This document shows, in pieces, positions 40,593 through 50,007 of a DNA stretch of 64,000 bases; position 1 is the first letter of the stretch, and every line of letters begins with the position of its first letter. Source of the stretch: Verrucomicrobiota bacterium (GTDB lineage Bacteria; Verrucomicrobiota; Verrucomicrobiia; Limisphaerales; JADJPG01); the NCBI GenBank assembly GCA_016713365.1, contig JADJPG010000020.1, positions 1 to 64,000 on the forward strand, given 5' to 3'. The translations under genes and the position numbers were made by a program. The notes beneath the pieces were generated by a model. It was not told the DNA's origin. It made no database searches and saw nothing but the letters and a program-made list of their open reading frames with translations.

Positions 40593-41965
40593 ATGAAGCC
40601 GACTCGCTGGCCATCCCTTCAACAACTGCGCGACCTCCTCACGGAGACGGCGCCGCCCTCGGAGCAAATGGCGCTTCGCCTGAAGTTGATGGAGCGCGAT
40701 GTCATCCTGCCGGTGAAGGCGGTCTTCGTCCTCATCATCACCTACTCGCTCTACTTCTCGAGCTGGTTCGAAGATGTCACCCTCCCTCAAACTCTCGCGC
40801 AGCAGACGATCGAGCGCTTCTTCGTCATCTATCTGATCATCAATGTCGGTGTGGCGGCGGCGTTGATCTTCGGCAAATCGATCAGCGCTACCGTCATGCA
40901 GCGGGTGATCTTCTCAGCCAGCTTTTTGGACGGGCTCTTCCTCTCGGCGCTAACGTTTTCAACCGGAGGGTTCGACAGCATTCTCTACTGGCTCTTTCTG
41001 GGACTGATCGTTCGCAATGCGGTGAGCTGTCCGCTGGCGTTTCCGCAGTTGATTCTGAATTTCTCCGCGAGCCTCTGTTACCTAGCGGCCGGTTTGCTGG
41101 ATGTCGGCATGGCCGTGAACATCGAAGAACTCCAGGACGTCACCGGAGGCGAATCTGCCAACGCCACCGAGCCGTTCCTCCTCCGCCTGTTCCTGCTCTG
41201 GCTGCTGTCCACGTGCTGCTATGGGTTGCAGGTCTTGTTCGAGAAACAACGTCGCGCGGCCGAGGAATCCCAGGAGTACGCCGTCCGCCAGGAGCAACTG
41301 CGCGCGGCCGGCCGGCTTGCGGCGAAGATTGCGCATCAGATCAAGAACCCGCTCGGCATCATCAACAATGCCGCCTACTCGCTCCAGCGCGCCATTCAGG
41401 AAGGCAAGCCACCGAACCCCCAGCAGGTGGACATTATCCGCGAAGAAGTCGAACGCGCGGATCAAACCATCACGAAGTTGATGGGTTACGCCCAGCTGGC
41501 GGAAGGCAAAGTCGAACGCCTGAATGTCGCCGACGAAATCGACCGCGCCATCGAGCGCGCCCTGCCGGCGGCGGCGAAGTATCCGGTCATCGTGAGAAAA
41601 GATTACGCGAGCAATCTCCCGGTGCTCATGATGCAGCGCGGCCACTTTAGCGAAGTCCTGGAGAACCTCATTCAGAACGCCCGCGAAGCCATTGTTGGCA
41701 AGGGCAAGATTCAGATCACCGCCAAGGTCGACGACCAACAGGCGGTGATTGTCACGGTCGAGGACGACGGCCCCGGCATCGCCAAGATCAAGCTGGACAA
41801 GATCTTCCAGCCTTACTTCACCACCAGGAGAAGGGTACTGGCCTTGGCCTCTCCATCGTGAAGCACAATGTGGAGCTCTACGGCGGTTCGGTGCGCGTGG
41901 AATCTGAGCTTGGAAAGGGCACCCGCTTTACCCTACTGTTCCCTACCAGAACGATAACCAAATAA
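40593..41965 (+). CDS. Sensor histidine kinase (NtrB/AtoS-type), one frame disruption
   Basis: About 457 residues corrected. Start at the ATG at 40593 (MKPTRWPSLQQLRDL). Several membrane helices (about residues 40-215) are followed by a HisKA domain with the H-box AAKIAHQIKNPLGIINNAAY and an ATPase domain (NLIQNAREAIVGKG, VEDDGPGIAK). The first frame runs off course after FQPYFTT near 41825; the next frame continues with EKGTGLGLSIVKHNVELYGG and ends TRFTLLFPTRTITK at 41963-41965. Adding one A restores FTTKEKGTGLGL. It is paired with the NtrC-type regulator 5 bases downstream. Confidence 0.85.
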
Positions 41966-41970
41966 GCCGA

Positions 41971-43401
41971 ATGAGTGCCCCGTTACCGCCCGTTCTCGTC
42001 GTCGATGACGAGAAGAACATGCGCCTGTCGCTACAGGCGATGCTGGGCGACGAGGGTTATCAAGCGCGCACCGTGGAGAGCGCAGAAGAAGCACTCGCAT
42101 TGCTCGCCCGCGAGAAGTTCTTCATGGTGCTGACCGACGCGCACCTCACCGGCATGACCGGTTATGAACTCCTCAGCCGGATGCGCACCGGCCACCCTGA
42201 AATCCCGGTGTTGATGATCACCGCCTACGCGACGCCCAAGCTCGCAGTGGAGGCGATCAAGGCTGGCGCCATCGATTATCTTTCCAAGCCTTTCGAACCC
42301 GAAGAGCTGCTTCACGCGGTCTCGCGCTGCGCTGAACGCTACAAGCTCCTTAAAGAAAACGCCCGCCTCCGCAGCCAGAGCTCACAGACGATTGAGGTCA
42401 ACCAGATCATTGGTGAATCCCCGCGAATGGTCGAACTGCGCAATCTGATCAAGACCGTCGCCCAGTCGAACGCCACCGTCTTGATTCTCGGCGAGAGCGG
42501 TTCGGGCAAGGAGCTCGTCGCCGGCGCCGTCCACAACCTCAGTCAGCGCCGTGAAGCGCCTTACATCCGGATCAATTGTGCGGCGATCCCGGAACAGCTC
42601 CTCGAGAGCGAACTGTTCGGTCACGAGAAAGGTTCCTTCACTGGAGCTCTGAAGCAGAAGCTCGGGCGCGTGGAAGAAGCGGACGGCGGCACCATCTTCC
42701 TCGATGAAATTGGCGACATGAGCCGCCCGCTCCAGGCGAAGCTGCTGCGGTTCCTCGAAGACGGCAGCTTCTCCCGCGTGGGCGGCAACGAAGAACTGCG
42801 CGTCGACGTCCGCTTGATGGCCGCGACCAACCGCGACATCATAGACGCCATCCGGCTGAATCAGTTCCGCGAAGATTTGTTCCACCGCTTGAATGTCGTT
42901 CAGCTCCGGCCCCCGCCGCTGCGTGAACGCGGACGCGACGTCTTGCTGCTCGCGGATCATTTCCTCCGACAGTTCAACGCGACGATGAACAAGCAGATCA
43001 CGCAGATCTCCGTGGCCGCCAAACAGAAACTTCTCTCGCATCGCTGGCCCGGCAACGTCCGCGAACTGCGAAACGTTCTGGAACGCGCGGTAATCCTCGA
43101 AACCTCGAACGAGATCACCCCGCCGAGCCTGCCGGAGTTCCACATGGAGACACGCCTGCGCAAGAGCGAGCTCCCGGTGGTGCCTTCCGGACAGTCCATC
43201 GACGAGGTGATGGCGAATTTCGAGAAAGAATTCATTCTGAACACGCTCGCTCAGAACCGATACAATCTGAACCGCACGGCGGAGCAATTGAAGATCAGCC
43301 GACACGCCCTGCGGTATCGCATGACGCGACTGAACATCCATACGGACAATGAAGAAGATGTCGGCTCACCCTCCGGCAAGGAGACGACACAGCAATGCTA
43401 A
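41971..43401 (+). CDS. NtrC-family sigma-54-dependent response regulator
   Basis: A 476-residue protein with a receiver domain (VLVVDDEKNMRLSLQAMLGD, phospho-Asp in FFMVLTDAHLTGMTGY, Lys in IDYLSKPFEP), an AAA+ sigma-54 activation domain (Walker A GESGSGKELVAGAVHNL; Walker B GGTIFLDEIGDMS) and a C-terminal Fis-type helix-turn-helix. The sigma-54 contact loop reads GSFTGA instead of the usual GAFTGA. The target genes are not evident. Confidence 0.93.
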   Translation: MSAPLPPVLVVDDEKNMRLSLQAMLGDEGYQARTVESAEEALALLAREKFFMVLTDAHLTGMTGYELLSRMRTGHPEIPVLMITAYATPKLAVEAIKAGAIDYLSKPFEPEELLHAVSRCAERYKLLKENARLRSQSSQTIEVNQIIGESPRMVELRNLIKTVAQSNATVLILGESGSGKELVAGAVHNLSQRREAPYIRINCAAIPEQLLESELFGHEKGSFTGALKQKLGRVEEADGGTIFLDEIGDMSRPLQAKLLRFLEDGSFSRVGGNEELRVDVRLMAATNRDIIDAIRLNQFREDLFHRLNVVQLRPPPLRERGRDVLLLADHFLRQFNATMNKQITQISVAAKQKLLSHRWPGNVRELRNVLERAVILETSNEITPPSLPEFHMETRLRKSELPVVPSGQSIDEVMANFEKEFILNTLAQNRYNLNRTAEQLKISRHALRYRMTRLNIHTDNEEDVGSPSGKETTQQC

Positions 43402-43769
43402 GCCTCATTCCCATCCTCGCAGCCCTCGAGCCGCCCGATCTCGAGACACTCAAGAACGCCCACAAGAGCTCCACTCCGCAGATTTGGGGCACTGACATCA
43501 CGATCATCCTGGCGGTGATTCTCGGCATTACCGCCCTCCTGTTCTTCTGGGCCTTCTTCCTGCGGAAGAAGCCGACCCACGCCCGCGGATCTCTCGTCGT
43601 CGAACGCTCCGACAAGAAAGGCCGCGAATCACACGCATCCGCGGGCGGCAAGCGGCGCCGGCGGCGTTCCCAGTCGGAGACGTGGGGTCGCAATCCGACC
43701 TTGAGCGAAACCGGCGGGCTCCCACCGCCACGTCCCGAAGAGCCGGAGAGTCCCGCTCCGAAAGAGTAA
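43395..43769 (+). CDS. Single-pass membrane protein with basic, proline-rich tail
   Basis: A 124-residue protein: one membrane helix (ITIILAVILGITALLFFWAF), then a strongly basic segment (GGKRRRRRSQSE) and a proline- and glutamate-rich tail. Its ATG overlaps the end of the response regulator gene by 7 bases, so it is probably co-transcribed with it. Family unknown. Confidence 0.55.
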   Translation: MLSLIPILAALEPPDLETLKNAHKSSTPQIWGTDITIILAVILGITALLFFWAFFLRKKPTHARGSLVVERSDKKGRESHASAGGKRRRRRSQSETWGRNPTLSETGGLPPPRPEEPESPAPKE

Positions 43770-43780
43770 GCGCCCGACTC

Positions 43781-44650
43781 ATGGAGGAGAGTGCTTCCAT
43801 CACCCGAAAGAGCGCGTCCAATCTCGCGCTCGCGTTCGTTCTGCTCCCCAAAGCCAAGCGGGACGGAATGACCGCGCTATACGCCTTCTGCCGCGAAGTC
43901 GATGATGTTGCCGACGAGGAATCAGTCCCCGTCGAAAAGCGGCGCATCCAGCTTGCGGCTTGGCGCGATGACATCCGCCGCGCCTGCGCGGGTGAACCGC
44001 CATCCTTCCCGGTCAATCGCGAGCTCCAGCCCGTCATCGCCGAACATAAACTTCCGTTCGCGCTCTTCGACGAACTGATCAAGGGCGTGGAGATGGACCT
44101 CGACATCAAACGCTACGAAACCTTCGAGGAACTCGAGCAATACTGCTATCGCGTAGCGTCCGTGGTCGGACTCCTGAGCATCGAGATTTTCGGCTACTGC
44201 AATCCCGCCTGCCGTGCTTACGCAGATTACCTCGGTAAGGCGCTTCAGCTGACCAATATCCTTCGTGACGTGCGGACTGATGCGGAGCGTGGACGGATCT
44301 ATCTGCCTCTCGCTGAGCTCCGGAAATTCGGCGTCACGCAGGAGGAGATTCTTCGTTTCGAATACTCGGATCGTTTTGAAAAGCTCGCCGAAAGCATCGC
44401 TGCCCGCGCCCGTCACTTTTACCACCTCGCTCGCCAGACGCTCCCGCAGGAGGATCGCCGCTCCATGGTCGCTGCGGAACTGATGGGCGCCGTTTACTGG
44501 AAGCTGTTTCGCAAGCTGGAATCAAAACGGTTTCATGTCCTAGGTCCCAAGCCCACGCGCCTCAGCAAAGGCCACAAGCTGCTCCTCGTCGCTCGTTCCT
44601 GGATTCGCACGGTGTCGGGCACGCTCTCGCCGAACTACGGCACTCCTTGA
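43781..44650 (+). CDS. Squalene/phytoene synthase family protein (HpnD-type presqualene diphosphate synthase)
   Basis: A 289-residue prenyl synthase from the ATG at 43781 (MEESASITRKSAS). Two aspartate-rich motifs bind the diphosphate-Mg: REVDDVADEES and TNILRDVRTDAERGRIYLP. The family makes squalene or phytoene precursors; among hopanoid genes HpnD makes presqualene diphosphate. The neighbouring, convergent HpnG-type gene supports that role. Phytoene synthase cannot be excluded. Confidence 0.8.
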   Translation: MEESASITRKSASNLALAFVLLPKAKRDGMTALYAFCREVDDVADEESVPVEKRRIQLAAWRDDIRRACAGEPPSFPVNRELQPVIAEHKLPFALFDELIKGVEMDLDIKRYETFEELEQYCYRVASVVGLLSIEIFGYCNPACRAYADYLGKALQLTNILRDVRTDAERGRIYLPLAELRKFGVTQEEILRFEYSDRFEKLAESIAARARHFYHLARQTLPQEDRRSMVAAELMGAVYWKLFRKLESKRFHVLGPKPTRLSKGHKLLLVARSWIRTVSGTLSPNYGTP

Positions 44651-44663
44651 TTCTCTCGCTCCG

Positions 44664-45362
44664 TTACATCACCAACGGCTGGGCAAACAACTCGTTCAAC
44701 ACCCGCCCCAGCTCCTTTGCCGCGGTCATCGTCTGCCGTTGAAACGCGATCAGCTGCGAGATTTTTCGCGGGGACGCTAGAATCGCCAGAGCCAGTTTCC
44801 CGAAGTGAATGCGATCGTCGGAAGTCATCAGCGCATTGAAGTCCAGCGGCAGGTCATCGTGCGCCGTGTCCGAGATCACCCGGATGGTAGCACTGGGGAT
44901 CTTCCACTCGTGACAGAGGTTGCGAATCACGGATGACTCCATCTCCACCACATCCGCGCCCGTTGTCTCCCACAGCTCACGCTTCTCCCGCACGGTGATC
45001 GCCACGCGTTTCGAGCAGTGGAACTTCGCTGGAATCGCACCGATTTCGAGCAACGGCTTCTCTACACCCGCATCGAAATCGTGATCAAACACGACGGCAC
45101 CAAGGCTCAATTCCGGATTCAATCCTCCCGCAAATCCACAGGTCAACACACACTCGGGTTCCACCGCCGCCACCGCTTCGCGGATGCTCTCCGCGGCGTT
45201 ACGTCGACCCATGCCGGTCACCCAGCCCTGAACAGATCCGGCCCGTGAGAGATGCGGCATGAAGAACTTCGCCTCCTCTTTCACCGCGAAGCACACCAGA
45301 AACGTTACAGGTTCCTTGGAGACGCGCCCAATTGGTCCACGCGCTCTCTGACGATTGCCCAT
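44664..45362 (-). CDS. Phosphorylase-family nucleosidase (HpnG-type hopanoid/MTA-SAH nucleosidase)
   Basis: A 232-residue protein from the PNP/UDP phosphorylase superfamily. Features: FLVCFAVKEEAKFF, GMGRRNAAESIREAVAAV, LTCGFAGGLNPELSLGAVVF, VEMESSVIRNLCHE and ISDTAHDDLPLD. Hopanoid HpnG removes adenine from adenosylhopane; the next-door HpnD-type gene favours that function over general MTA/SAH salvage. It is convergent with HpnD, ending 13 bases apart. Confidence 0.7.
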   Translation of the reverse strand: MGNRQRARGPIGRVSKEPVTFLVCFAVKEEAKFFMPHLSRAGSVQGWVTGMGRRNAAESIREAVAAVEPECVLTCGFAGGLNPELSLGAVVFDHDFDAGVEKPLLEIGAIPAKFHCSKRVAITVREKRELWETTGADVVEMESSVIRNLCHEWKIPSATIRVISDTAHDDLPLDFNALMTSDDRIHFGKLALAILASPRKISQLIAFQRQTMTAAKELGRVLNELFAQPLVM

Positions 45363-45365
45363 GCG

Positions 45366-46085
45366 CTACTTTATACCGGCCAGGCGCTCTTTCCAAACGC
45401 GATAAAGCTCCACCGTCGCCCGCACATCGCGCAGGCAATACTCCGCAATCTCCCGATACCGCCCCTCCTCCAGCAACCGCGTCACATCCATGCCCGTCAC
45501 TCCATGCGCCTTCGGCGAATCAATGCCGAAGACCTTGCAGTAGAAATCCAAATTGAATTTTCGCGCCGCGCCATCGCGACCGCTCACGCCGTAGAAGGTC
45601 AGTTGCTCCGCCAAATCGCAATGCGGTTCCACAGAGTAACGGTAACCCAGCCACTCCTTCCGCGTGATCGGCACGTTCAAGACCGCCGAGCGAAGGTAAA
45701 TGAACGGCACATCGAAGCCACGACCGTTGAAGGTCACGATCCCGTCGTAATGCTTCGCGACGTCCCAAAACGCCGTGAGCAACTCCGTCTCATCCACACA
45801 CGGCACGAACTCCACCGGCCCACCCTCCGCCGCGTCCTCCTCAAAATCATCCGCCGTGAACAACACCTGACCGCGCTGCGTTTCCGCATTGAGCATCGCA
45901 ATGCACACCACCCGGGAGGTCAGGGGCCACAAGCTGAAGAGACGTTGAATCTCCGTGCGCTTCGACTCGCGCGCATCCCCATCCGGGAGCTTGTCCGCCT
46001 CGCGAAAGAGATACTCCTGCTGCACTTCATCGAAGCAATCAACGGGAAGAGCGGAAGTTTCGATGTCGAAGACTAACTTGGCCAT
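45366..46085 (-). CDS. 3'-5' exonuclease-domain protein (DnaQ/PolB-associated fold)
   Basis: About 239 residues from the ATG at 46085 (MAKLVFDIETSALPVD). The DEDD acids are present: DIET at the N-terminus, TFNGRGFDVPF in the middle and a terminal YCLRDVRATVELY. It matches the predicted 3'-5' exonuclease family related to PolB. A polymerase partner is not adjacent. The function (DNA or RNA substrate) is not settled by sequence. Confidence 0.8.
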   Translation of the reverse strand: MAKLVFDIETSALPVDCFDEVQQEYLFREADKLPDGDARESKRTEIQRLFSLWPLTSRVVCIAMLNAETQRGQVLFTADDFEEDAAEGGPVEFVPCVDETELLTAFWDVAKHYDGIVTFNGRGFDVPFIYLRSAVLNVPITRKEWLGYRYSVEPHCDLAEQLTFYGVSGRDGAARKFNLDFYCKVFGIDSPKAHGVTGMDVTRLLEEGRYREIAEYCLRDVRATVELYRVWKERLAGIK

Positions 46086-46189
46086 GGACGAGGGGACGGT
46101 GGGAGATGAACCGAATGGACGAAATAAATGCGCCAGGGTGGAGACCCGTCCGCACAGCACGAACCTTCCACCCTGTCGGTTTTGAAGAA

Positions 46190-46261
46190 CTATTTCTTCT
46201 TCTTCGCTGCCGGCTTCTTAGCGGCCACTGCTTTCTTTGCGGGTTTCTTTTTCGCTGCCAC
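46190..46261 (-). CDS. Very short lysine/alanine-rich protein
   Basis: From a GTG at 46261, preceded by a GGGAGGTGA-type ribosome-binding sequence 8 bases upstream, the minus strand encodes a 23-residue, very basic chain with repeated AAKK and KPA blocks, ending at a TAG. An alternative GTG at 46270 adds three residues. The composition recalls histone H1-like tails, as in the NIL protein's N-terminus (52592). It could be a small nucleic-acid-binding peptide or a gene-end remnant. Confidence 0.35.
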   Translation of the reverse strand: MAAKKKPAKKAVAAKKPAAKKKK

Positions 46262-46499
46262 GGTACTCACCTCCCATCAGGGGTTGAAGGTCCGTGTGAT
46301 GATCAGTATCTCATCACTGCTGGAACCTATGAATGGTTGCTTCATCGCTGAAACACAAACTGCCGGTTGCTTGATCGCTTTTTCAATCGCCGGTTTCCCA
46401 GCGGGTCGTTGGGCATATCGCGCCGCGGCAGAGTGCATTGACAGCTCTCTTCTGTCTGACGCACCGCGACAATTCAAGAAAAGATTTTGGAATCACCTC

Positions 46500-46552
46500 G
46501 CGCAGATCTACTTCTGATCTGCGCTCTCCGACCGTGATCCGATCCGGATCAC
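46500..46552 (-). terminator. Twin hairpins at the apgM 3' end
   Basis: GTGATCCG (46534-46541) pairs with CGGATCAC (46545-46552), overlapping the stop region of apgM. GCGCAGATC (46500-46508) pairs with GATCTGCGC (46516-46524). Neither has a clear T-run, so a terminator role is only possible. Confidence 0.4.
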
Positions 46553-47772
46553 GCGCCGAATTTGTCGAACATCTTTGCGTTAGCCTGCATCAGGCGCATG
46601 AGGAACTTCGCCTCGAACACACCCAGCGATCCGAGGTTCGCGCCCGTCTCCGTGAAGCGCTCCAGCTTGTCAGATCCAGAGCACGCCGACGTGAGTAACA
46701 CCGGCTGCGGATGCCATGAATGACCCTTCATCGCCACCGGCGTTGAATGATCCCCGGTGATGGCGAGAACGTCCGGTTTCTTCGCTAGCAGGATCGGCAG
46801 CGCTGCATCGAGATCCTCGATCGCCTTTTTCTTCGCCTCAAAGTTTCCATCCTCACCCGCCTTGTCCGTGTACTTGTAGTGGATGAAGAAGTAATCGTAG
46901 TTATCGTACTCCTTCACGTAACGCTCGAATTGTTCTGCGATCGTTTGCGGACCTTCAATCTTCGTCATGCCCACCAGTTGCGCGAGACCCTTGTACATCG
47001 GATACACCGCGATCGCCGCCGCGCGCAGACCGTAACGCTGCTCGAAGGTCGGAATCTCTGGCTGATGCGCAATGCCGCGCATCAGAAAACCATTCGCTGG
47101 CTTCTTCTTCGCGATCAGCGGTAGCGCCGCTGCGTAGAAATCCGCGATCAACTTCGCGGCCTTCTTCTGCTTGGCGGACTTCGCATCCGTCGGCTTCACC
47201 GTCGCGATCGGCAGACCTTCGCGGTTTGGATCGCTGTCCGTGAGGGGACCTTCCAGGCCCTTGCCGCGGAAAATCACCACGAACCGATGCTCCTTGCCCG
47301 CCCGGATGATCACCTGCGTGTCACCGATCTTTTTGATCTTCTTGGAGAGCATGTCGCACAGCTCCTCGCACACCTCGGTGGCGATGCGGCCCGCCCGGCG
47401 ATCCGTCACGATGCCCTTCGCGTCCAGCGTGCAGAAATTCGCGCGCGCGCAAACATCCCCCGGCTTCAGATCGATGCCGAGCCCGAGCGCCTCAATGACG
47501 CCGCGGCCCACTTCGAACTCCAGCGGATCGTAGCCGAACAAGCCGAGATGCCCCGGCCCGCTGCCCGGCGTGATGCCCGGCGCCACCGGAATCATCCGGC
47601 CCTGCGCGGCATTCTGCGTGAGCGCGTCGAGATTCGGCGTGTGCGCGGCCTCCAGGGGCGTGCTGGAGTCCGGACCGCCCGTGGCGATATCGCCGAGGCC
47701 ATCCAGCACGATTAGCGCGAGCTTGGCGTTCGTTTTGACGAGCAACTTCGAGTAAAGAGCGTCCAGGTTCAT
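46549..47772 (-). CDS. apgM: Cofactor-independent phosphoglycerate mutase, archaeal (ApgM) type
   Basis: A 407-residue metalloenzyme interconverting 2- and 3-phosphoglycerate in glycolysis. VLDGLGDIATGGPDSSTPLE and NLDALTQNAAQGRMIPVAPG belong to the alkaline phosphatase-like metal core; GPGHLGLFGYDP and the C-terminal ITGDHSTPVAMKGHSWHP are typical of ApgM. The active-site residue precedes the TPLEAAHTPN segment. Confidence 0.9.
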   Translation of the reverse strand: MNLDALYSKLLVKTNAKLALIVLDGLGDIATGGPDSSTPLEAAHTPNLDALTQNAAQGRMIPVAPGITPGSGPGHLGLFGYDPLEFEVGRGVIEALGLGIDLKPGDVCARANFCTLDAKGIVTDRRAGRIATEVCEELCDMLSKKIKKIGDTQVIIRAGKEHRFVVIFRGKGLEGPLTDSDPNREGLPIATVKPTDAKSAKQKKAAKLIADFYAAALPLIAKKKPANGFLMRGIAHQPEIPTFEQRYGLRAAAIAVYPMYKGLAQLVGMTKIEGPQTIAEQFERYVKEYDNYDYFFIHYKYTDKAGEDGNFEAKKKAIEDLDAALPILLAKKPDVLAITGDHSTPVAMKGHSWHPQPVLLTSACSGSDKLERFTETGANLGSLGVFEAKFLMRLMQANAKMFDKFGA

Positions 47773-48162
47773 GGCAATAATAGATTCGGTACGGCTGGTT
47801 TAGATCATTCGTGATGATGCCTCGCGCATCCGGTTATGGGAGCGGGCGACCGGTGGTCCCGGCAAAAGCGGCGCGATAATGCGGACCCCGCGCCGACGCG
47901 TCAATGGGGGAAAATCAGCAGGCAGGCACCACGCACGAACAAAGCGGTAGAGGACTACCGCACTCCACGACGAAGCCGCCAGGTCTTGGACTGCGCCAGC
48001 CCTCTGGCTCTTTTGCGTTTGCTACCCAGGTCAGAGGCGGAATCCGTGCAATACGTCTCCAGACGATGTTCTCGTCCGGAGCTTGGCACTTTTTCTAGGC
48101 TCCGCAAATTTGCGACCGGAGCGTAATGACCGATGTCAGTAGCGCATGCCTAGTCCAAATCG
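47773..48162. other. Intergenic region with hairpin-bearing sequence
   Basis: About 390 bases with no supported gene. GCGGTAG (47944-47950) and CTACCGC (47955-47961) form a 7-bp hairpin with an AGGA loop. The wider sequence resembles dispersed intergenic repeats seen in this kind of bacterium, as far as I recall, but I cannot confirm a second copy in the window. Confidence 0.35.
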
Positions 48163-48546
48163 TCATGGCAATTTACACGCCGTCTCACTCAAGAAAAACT
48201 CCTGCTCAACCTTCAGGATTGGTGAGTTATCTGGTGAAAAACTCAGGGACACAACGTTCCCAATCTTCGTGGCCTGCAATGCCTCGCAGTAGGCAGACAA
48301 ACGCTGAAGAGCTGCCTCTCGGTCTGGTGGTGGTGGGGCAACCCTACAATAACGCTCCAACATCATCTCTGGCGTGACATCTTTGCCGAGATAAACGACC
48401 GCACCGCGAGAATGGGTCTCGCCGGTCTTGGCGCTCACGAATCCTGCGTCTGGTGAATCAGTCAGCGTCAAAATCAAATGCTCGCCAGGGGAAGTCGTGT
48501 GCTTCTTTTCGTTGATGCGGACTGGCATCTTGCGGGTGGAAGACAT
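48163..48546 (-). CDS. Hypothetical protein of unknown function
   Basis: About 127 residues from the ATG at 48546 (MSSTRKMPVRINEKKHTTSP); the ORF could start further upstream at 48681. It contains GAVVYLGKDVTPEMMLERYC, and a C-terminal LSFSPDNSPILKVEQEFF. No signal peptide or membrane segment and no recognised family. The frame is open and the composition normal for a coding sequence. Confidence 0.5.
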   Translation of the reverse strand: MSSTRKMPVRINEKKHTTSPGEHLILTLTDSPDAGFVSAKTGETHSRGAVVYLGKDVTPEMMLERYCRVAPPPPDREAALQRLSAYCEALQATKIGNVVSLSFSPDNSPILKVEQEFFLSETACKLP

Positions 48547-48845
48547 GCGCGTGATGTGGGTTATCAGAGTAGGAACCGGAGCTTTGTCGGTAACACCAGA
48601 TCTTAAGATGCGCATTTTCAGATTCGTCGCATCTGCACTTTCATCGCCGGCATTGAACCCTATTCCGGAAGCCTCTGGCAATCACATCGGAAGGGAGGAG
48701 TGCGGCCTTTCCCGTCGCAGGAATTCGCGTTGCTCGAGGAGACAAAATCTCCAAGGCATCCTCTGCCAGGCGGTCGCTACCGAAATACCCACATCACCTC
48801 GAAGGCGCCGGAGCATCACAGCTCCGCTAAGCTGTCGTAAGCACC

Positions 48846-49955
48846 TCAGCTGAGGCGCATGGGCATGACGACGTAGAGGAAGGGGCCGTTGATCTTCAGC
48901 ACGCCGGGGCTGAGCTCGTCGATGAGCTCAAAGTAAATCTCGTCGGTGTTGAGCGCGTTGAGCGGCTCGATGACGTAGCCGGGATTGAACGCGACGGAGA
49001 TGTCCTTGCCCTTGTAGTTGATGGCCATCGATTCGCGGGCTTCGCCGACGTCCGGGCTGTTCGCCGTGATGGAAAGGTTGTTCTTCGCGAAGGTGAGCTT
49101 CACGGAGTTCTGCTTCTCACTGGTCATCAGCTCAGCGCGGCGAAGGGCGTGGAGGAATTCATCGCGCACGAGGGTGACGCGTTCCTTCGTCTCGGCAGGG
49201 ATGACCTGACGGTAGTTCGGATAGTTGCCTTCGATGAGCTTGGTGATGACGAGTGTGGCGTTGCCTTTGTCGTCTTTCAACGTGAAGGCGGCCTGATTGT
49301 CGGAGAACTTGATTTCAACTTCGCCTTTGTCCTGCAAGAGGCGGTTGAGTTCGTTGACGGCTTTCGCCGGAACGATGAATTCGCCCTGGCTGGTAGCGGG
49401 CACATCGACTTCCTCGTCCACGAGCGCGAGACGGCGTCCGTCGGTGGCGACCATGGTGAGCTTGTGTTCCTTAAGGCTGAAGAAAATGCCGTTAAGCACG
49501 TACCGGCTCTCGTCGGTGGAGATGGCGAAGGAGGTCTTCTTGAGCATCCCTTTGATCTTGTCCTGCGGGAGGGAGACTTTCTTGTCTTCCTTGAACTTGG
49601 GCAGCGGAGGGAACTCTTCAGGACCCAAGCCGCGAATCTTGAAGAAGCTGGAACCGGAACGAAGCGCGGTGACGTTCTTGTCGTCGACTTCGAGTTCGAT
49701 CTCGGCACTGGCGAGTTCGCGCACAATGCCGAAGAGTTTCTTCACCGGGATGGTGGTGGCTCCGGGTGTCTTGACGCTGGCTTCGACGGAGCAGGTGATG
49801 GTGACGTCGAGATCGGTGGCGGTAAACTCCAGGCGATTGCCTTCGGCGCGCAGCAGGACGTTGGAGAGAATCGGCAGCGTGGTGCGCGAGCTGACGACGT
49901 TCTGAACGGATTGGAGTCCGGCCAGAAGTTGGTCCTTGGCAATGGCGAGATTCAT
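48846..49955 (-). CDS. dnaN: DNA polymerase III beta subunit (sliding clamp)
   Basis: A 369-residue clamp. It starts MNLAIAKDQLLAGLQSVQNV. Central-domain features include ATDGRRLALVDEEVD, and the C-terminal PFLYVVMPMRL is the clamp consensus (M-P-M-R). It tethers the polymerase to DNA. dnaA is not adjacent in this window. Confidence 0.95.
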   Translation of the reverse strand: MNLAIAKDQLLAGLQSVQNVVSSRTTLPILSNVLLRAEGNRLEFTATDLDVTITCSVEASVKTPGATTIPVKKLFGIVRELASAEIELEVDDKNVTALRSGSSFFKIRGLGPEEFPPLPKFKEDKKVSLPQDKIKGMLKKTSFAISTDESRYVLNGIFFSLKEHKLTMVATDGRRLALVDEEVDVPATSQGEFIVPAKAVNELNRLLQDKGEVEIKFSDNQAAFTLKDDKGNATLVITKLIEGNYPNYRQVIPAETKERVTLVRDEFLHALRRAELMTSEKQNSVKLTFAKNNLSITANSPDVGEARESMAINYKGKDISVAFNPGYVIEPLNALNTDEIYFELIDELSPGVLKINGPFLYVVMPMRLS

Positions 49956-50007
49956 TGGGTCTTTAATAATGTATCTATCTTAGAGATCACCTGAACTATT
50001 ATTAAGG

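Noticed and set aside
47940..48030. tRNA gene or tRNA fragment
   Set aside because: A piece reads like a tRNA D-arm region, but it lacks a T-loop (GGTTCGA) and acceptor pairing, so it is treated as a simple hairpin. No other tRNA signal was seen in the window.
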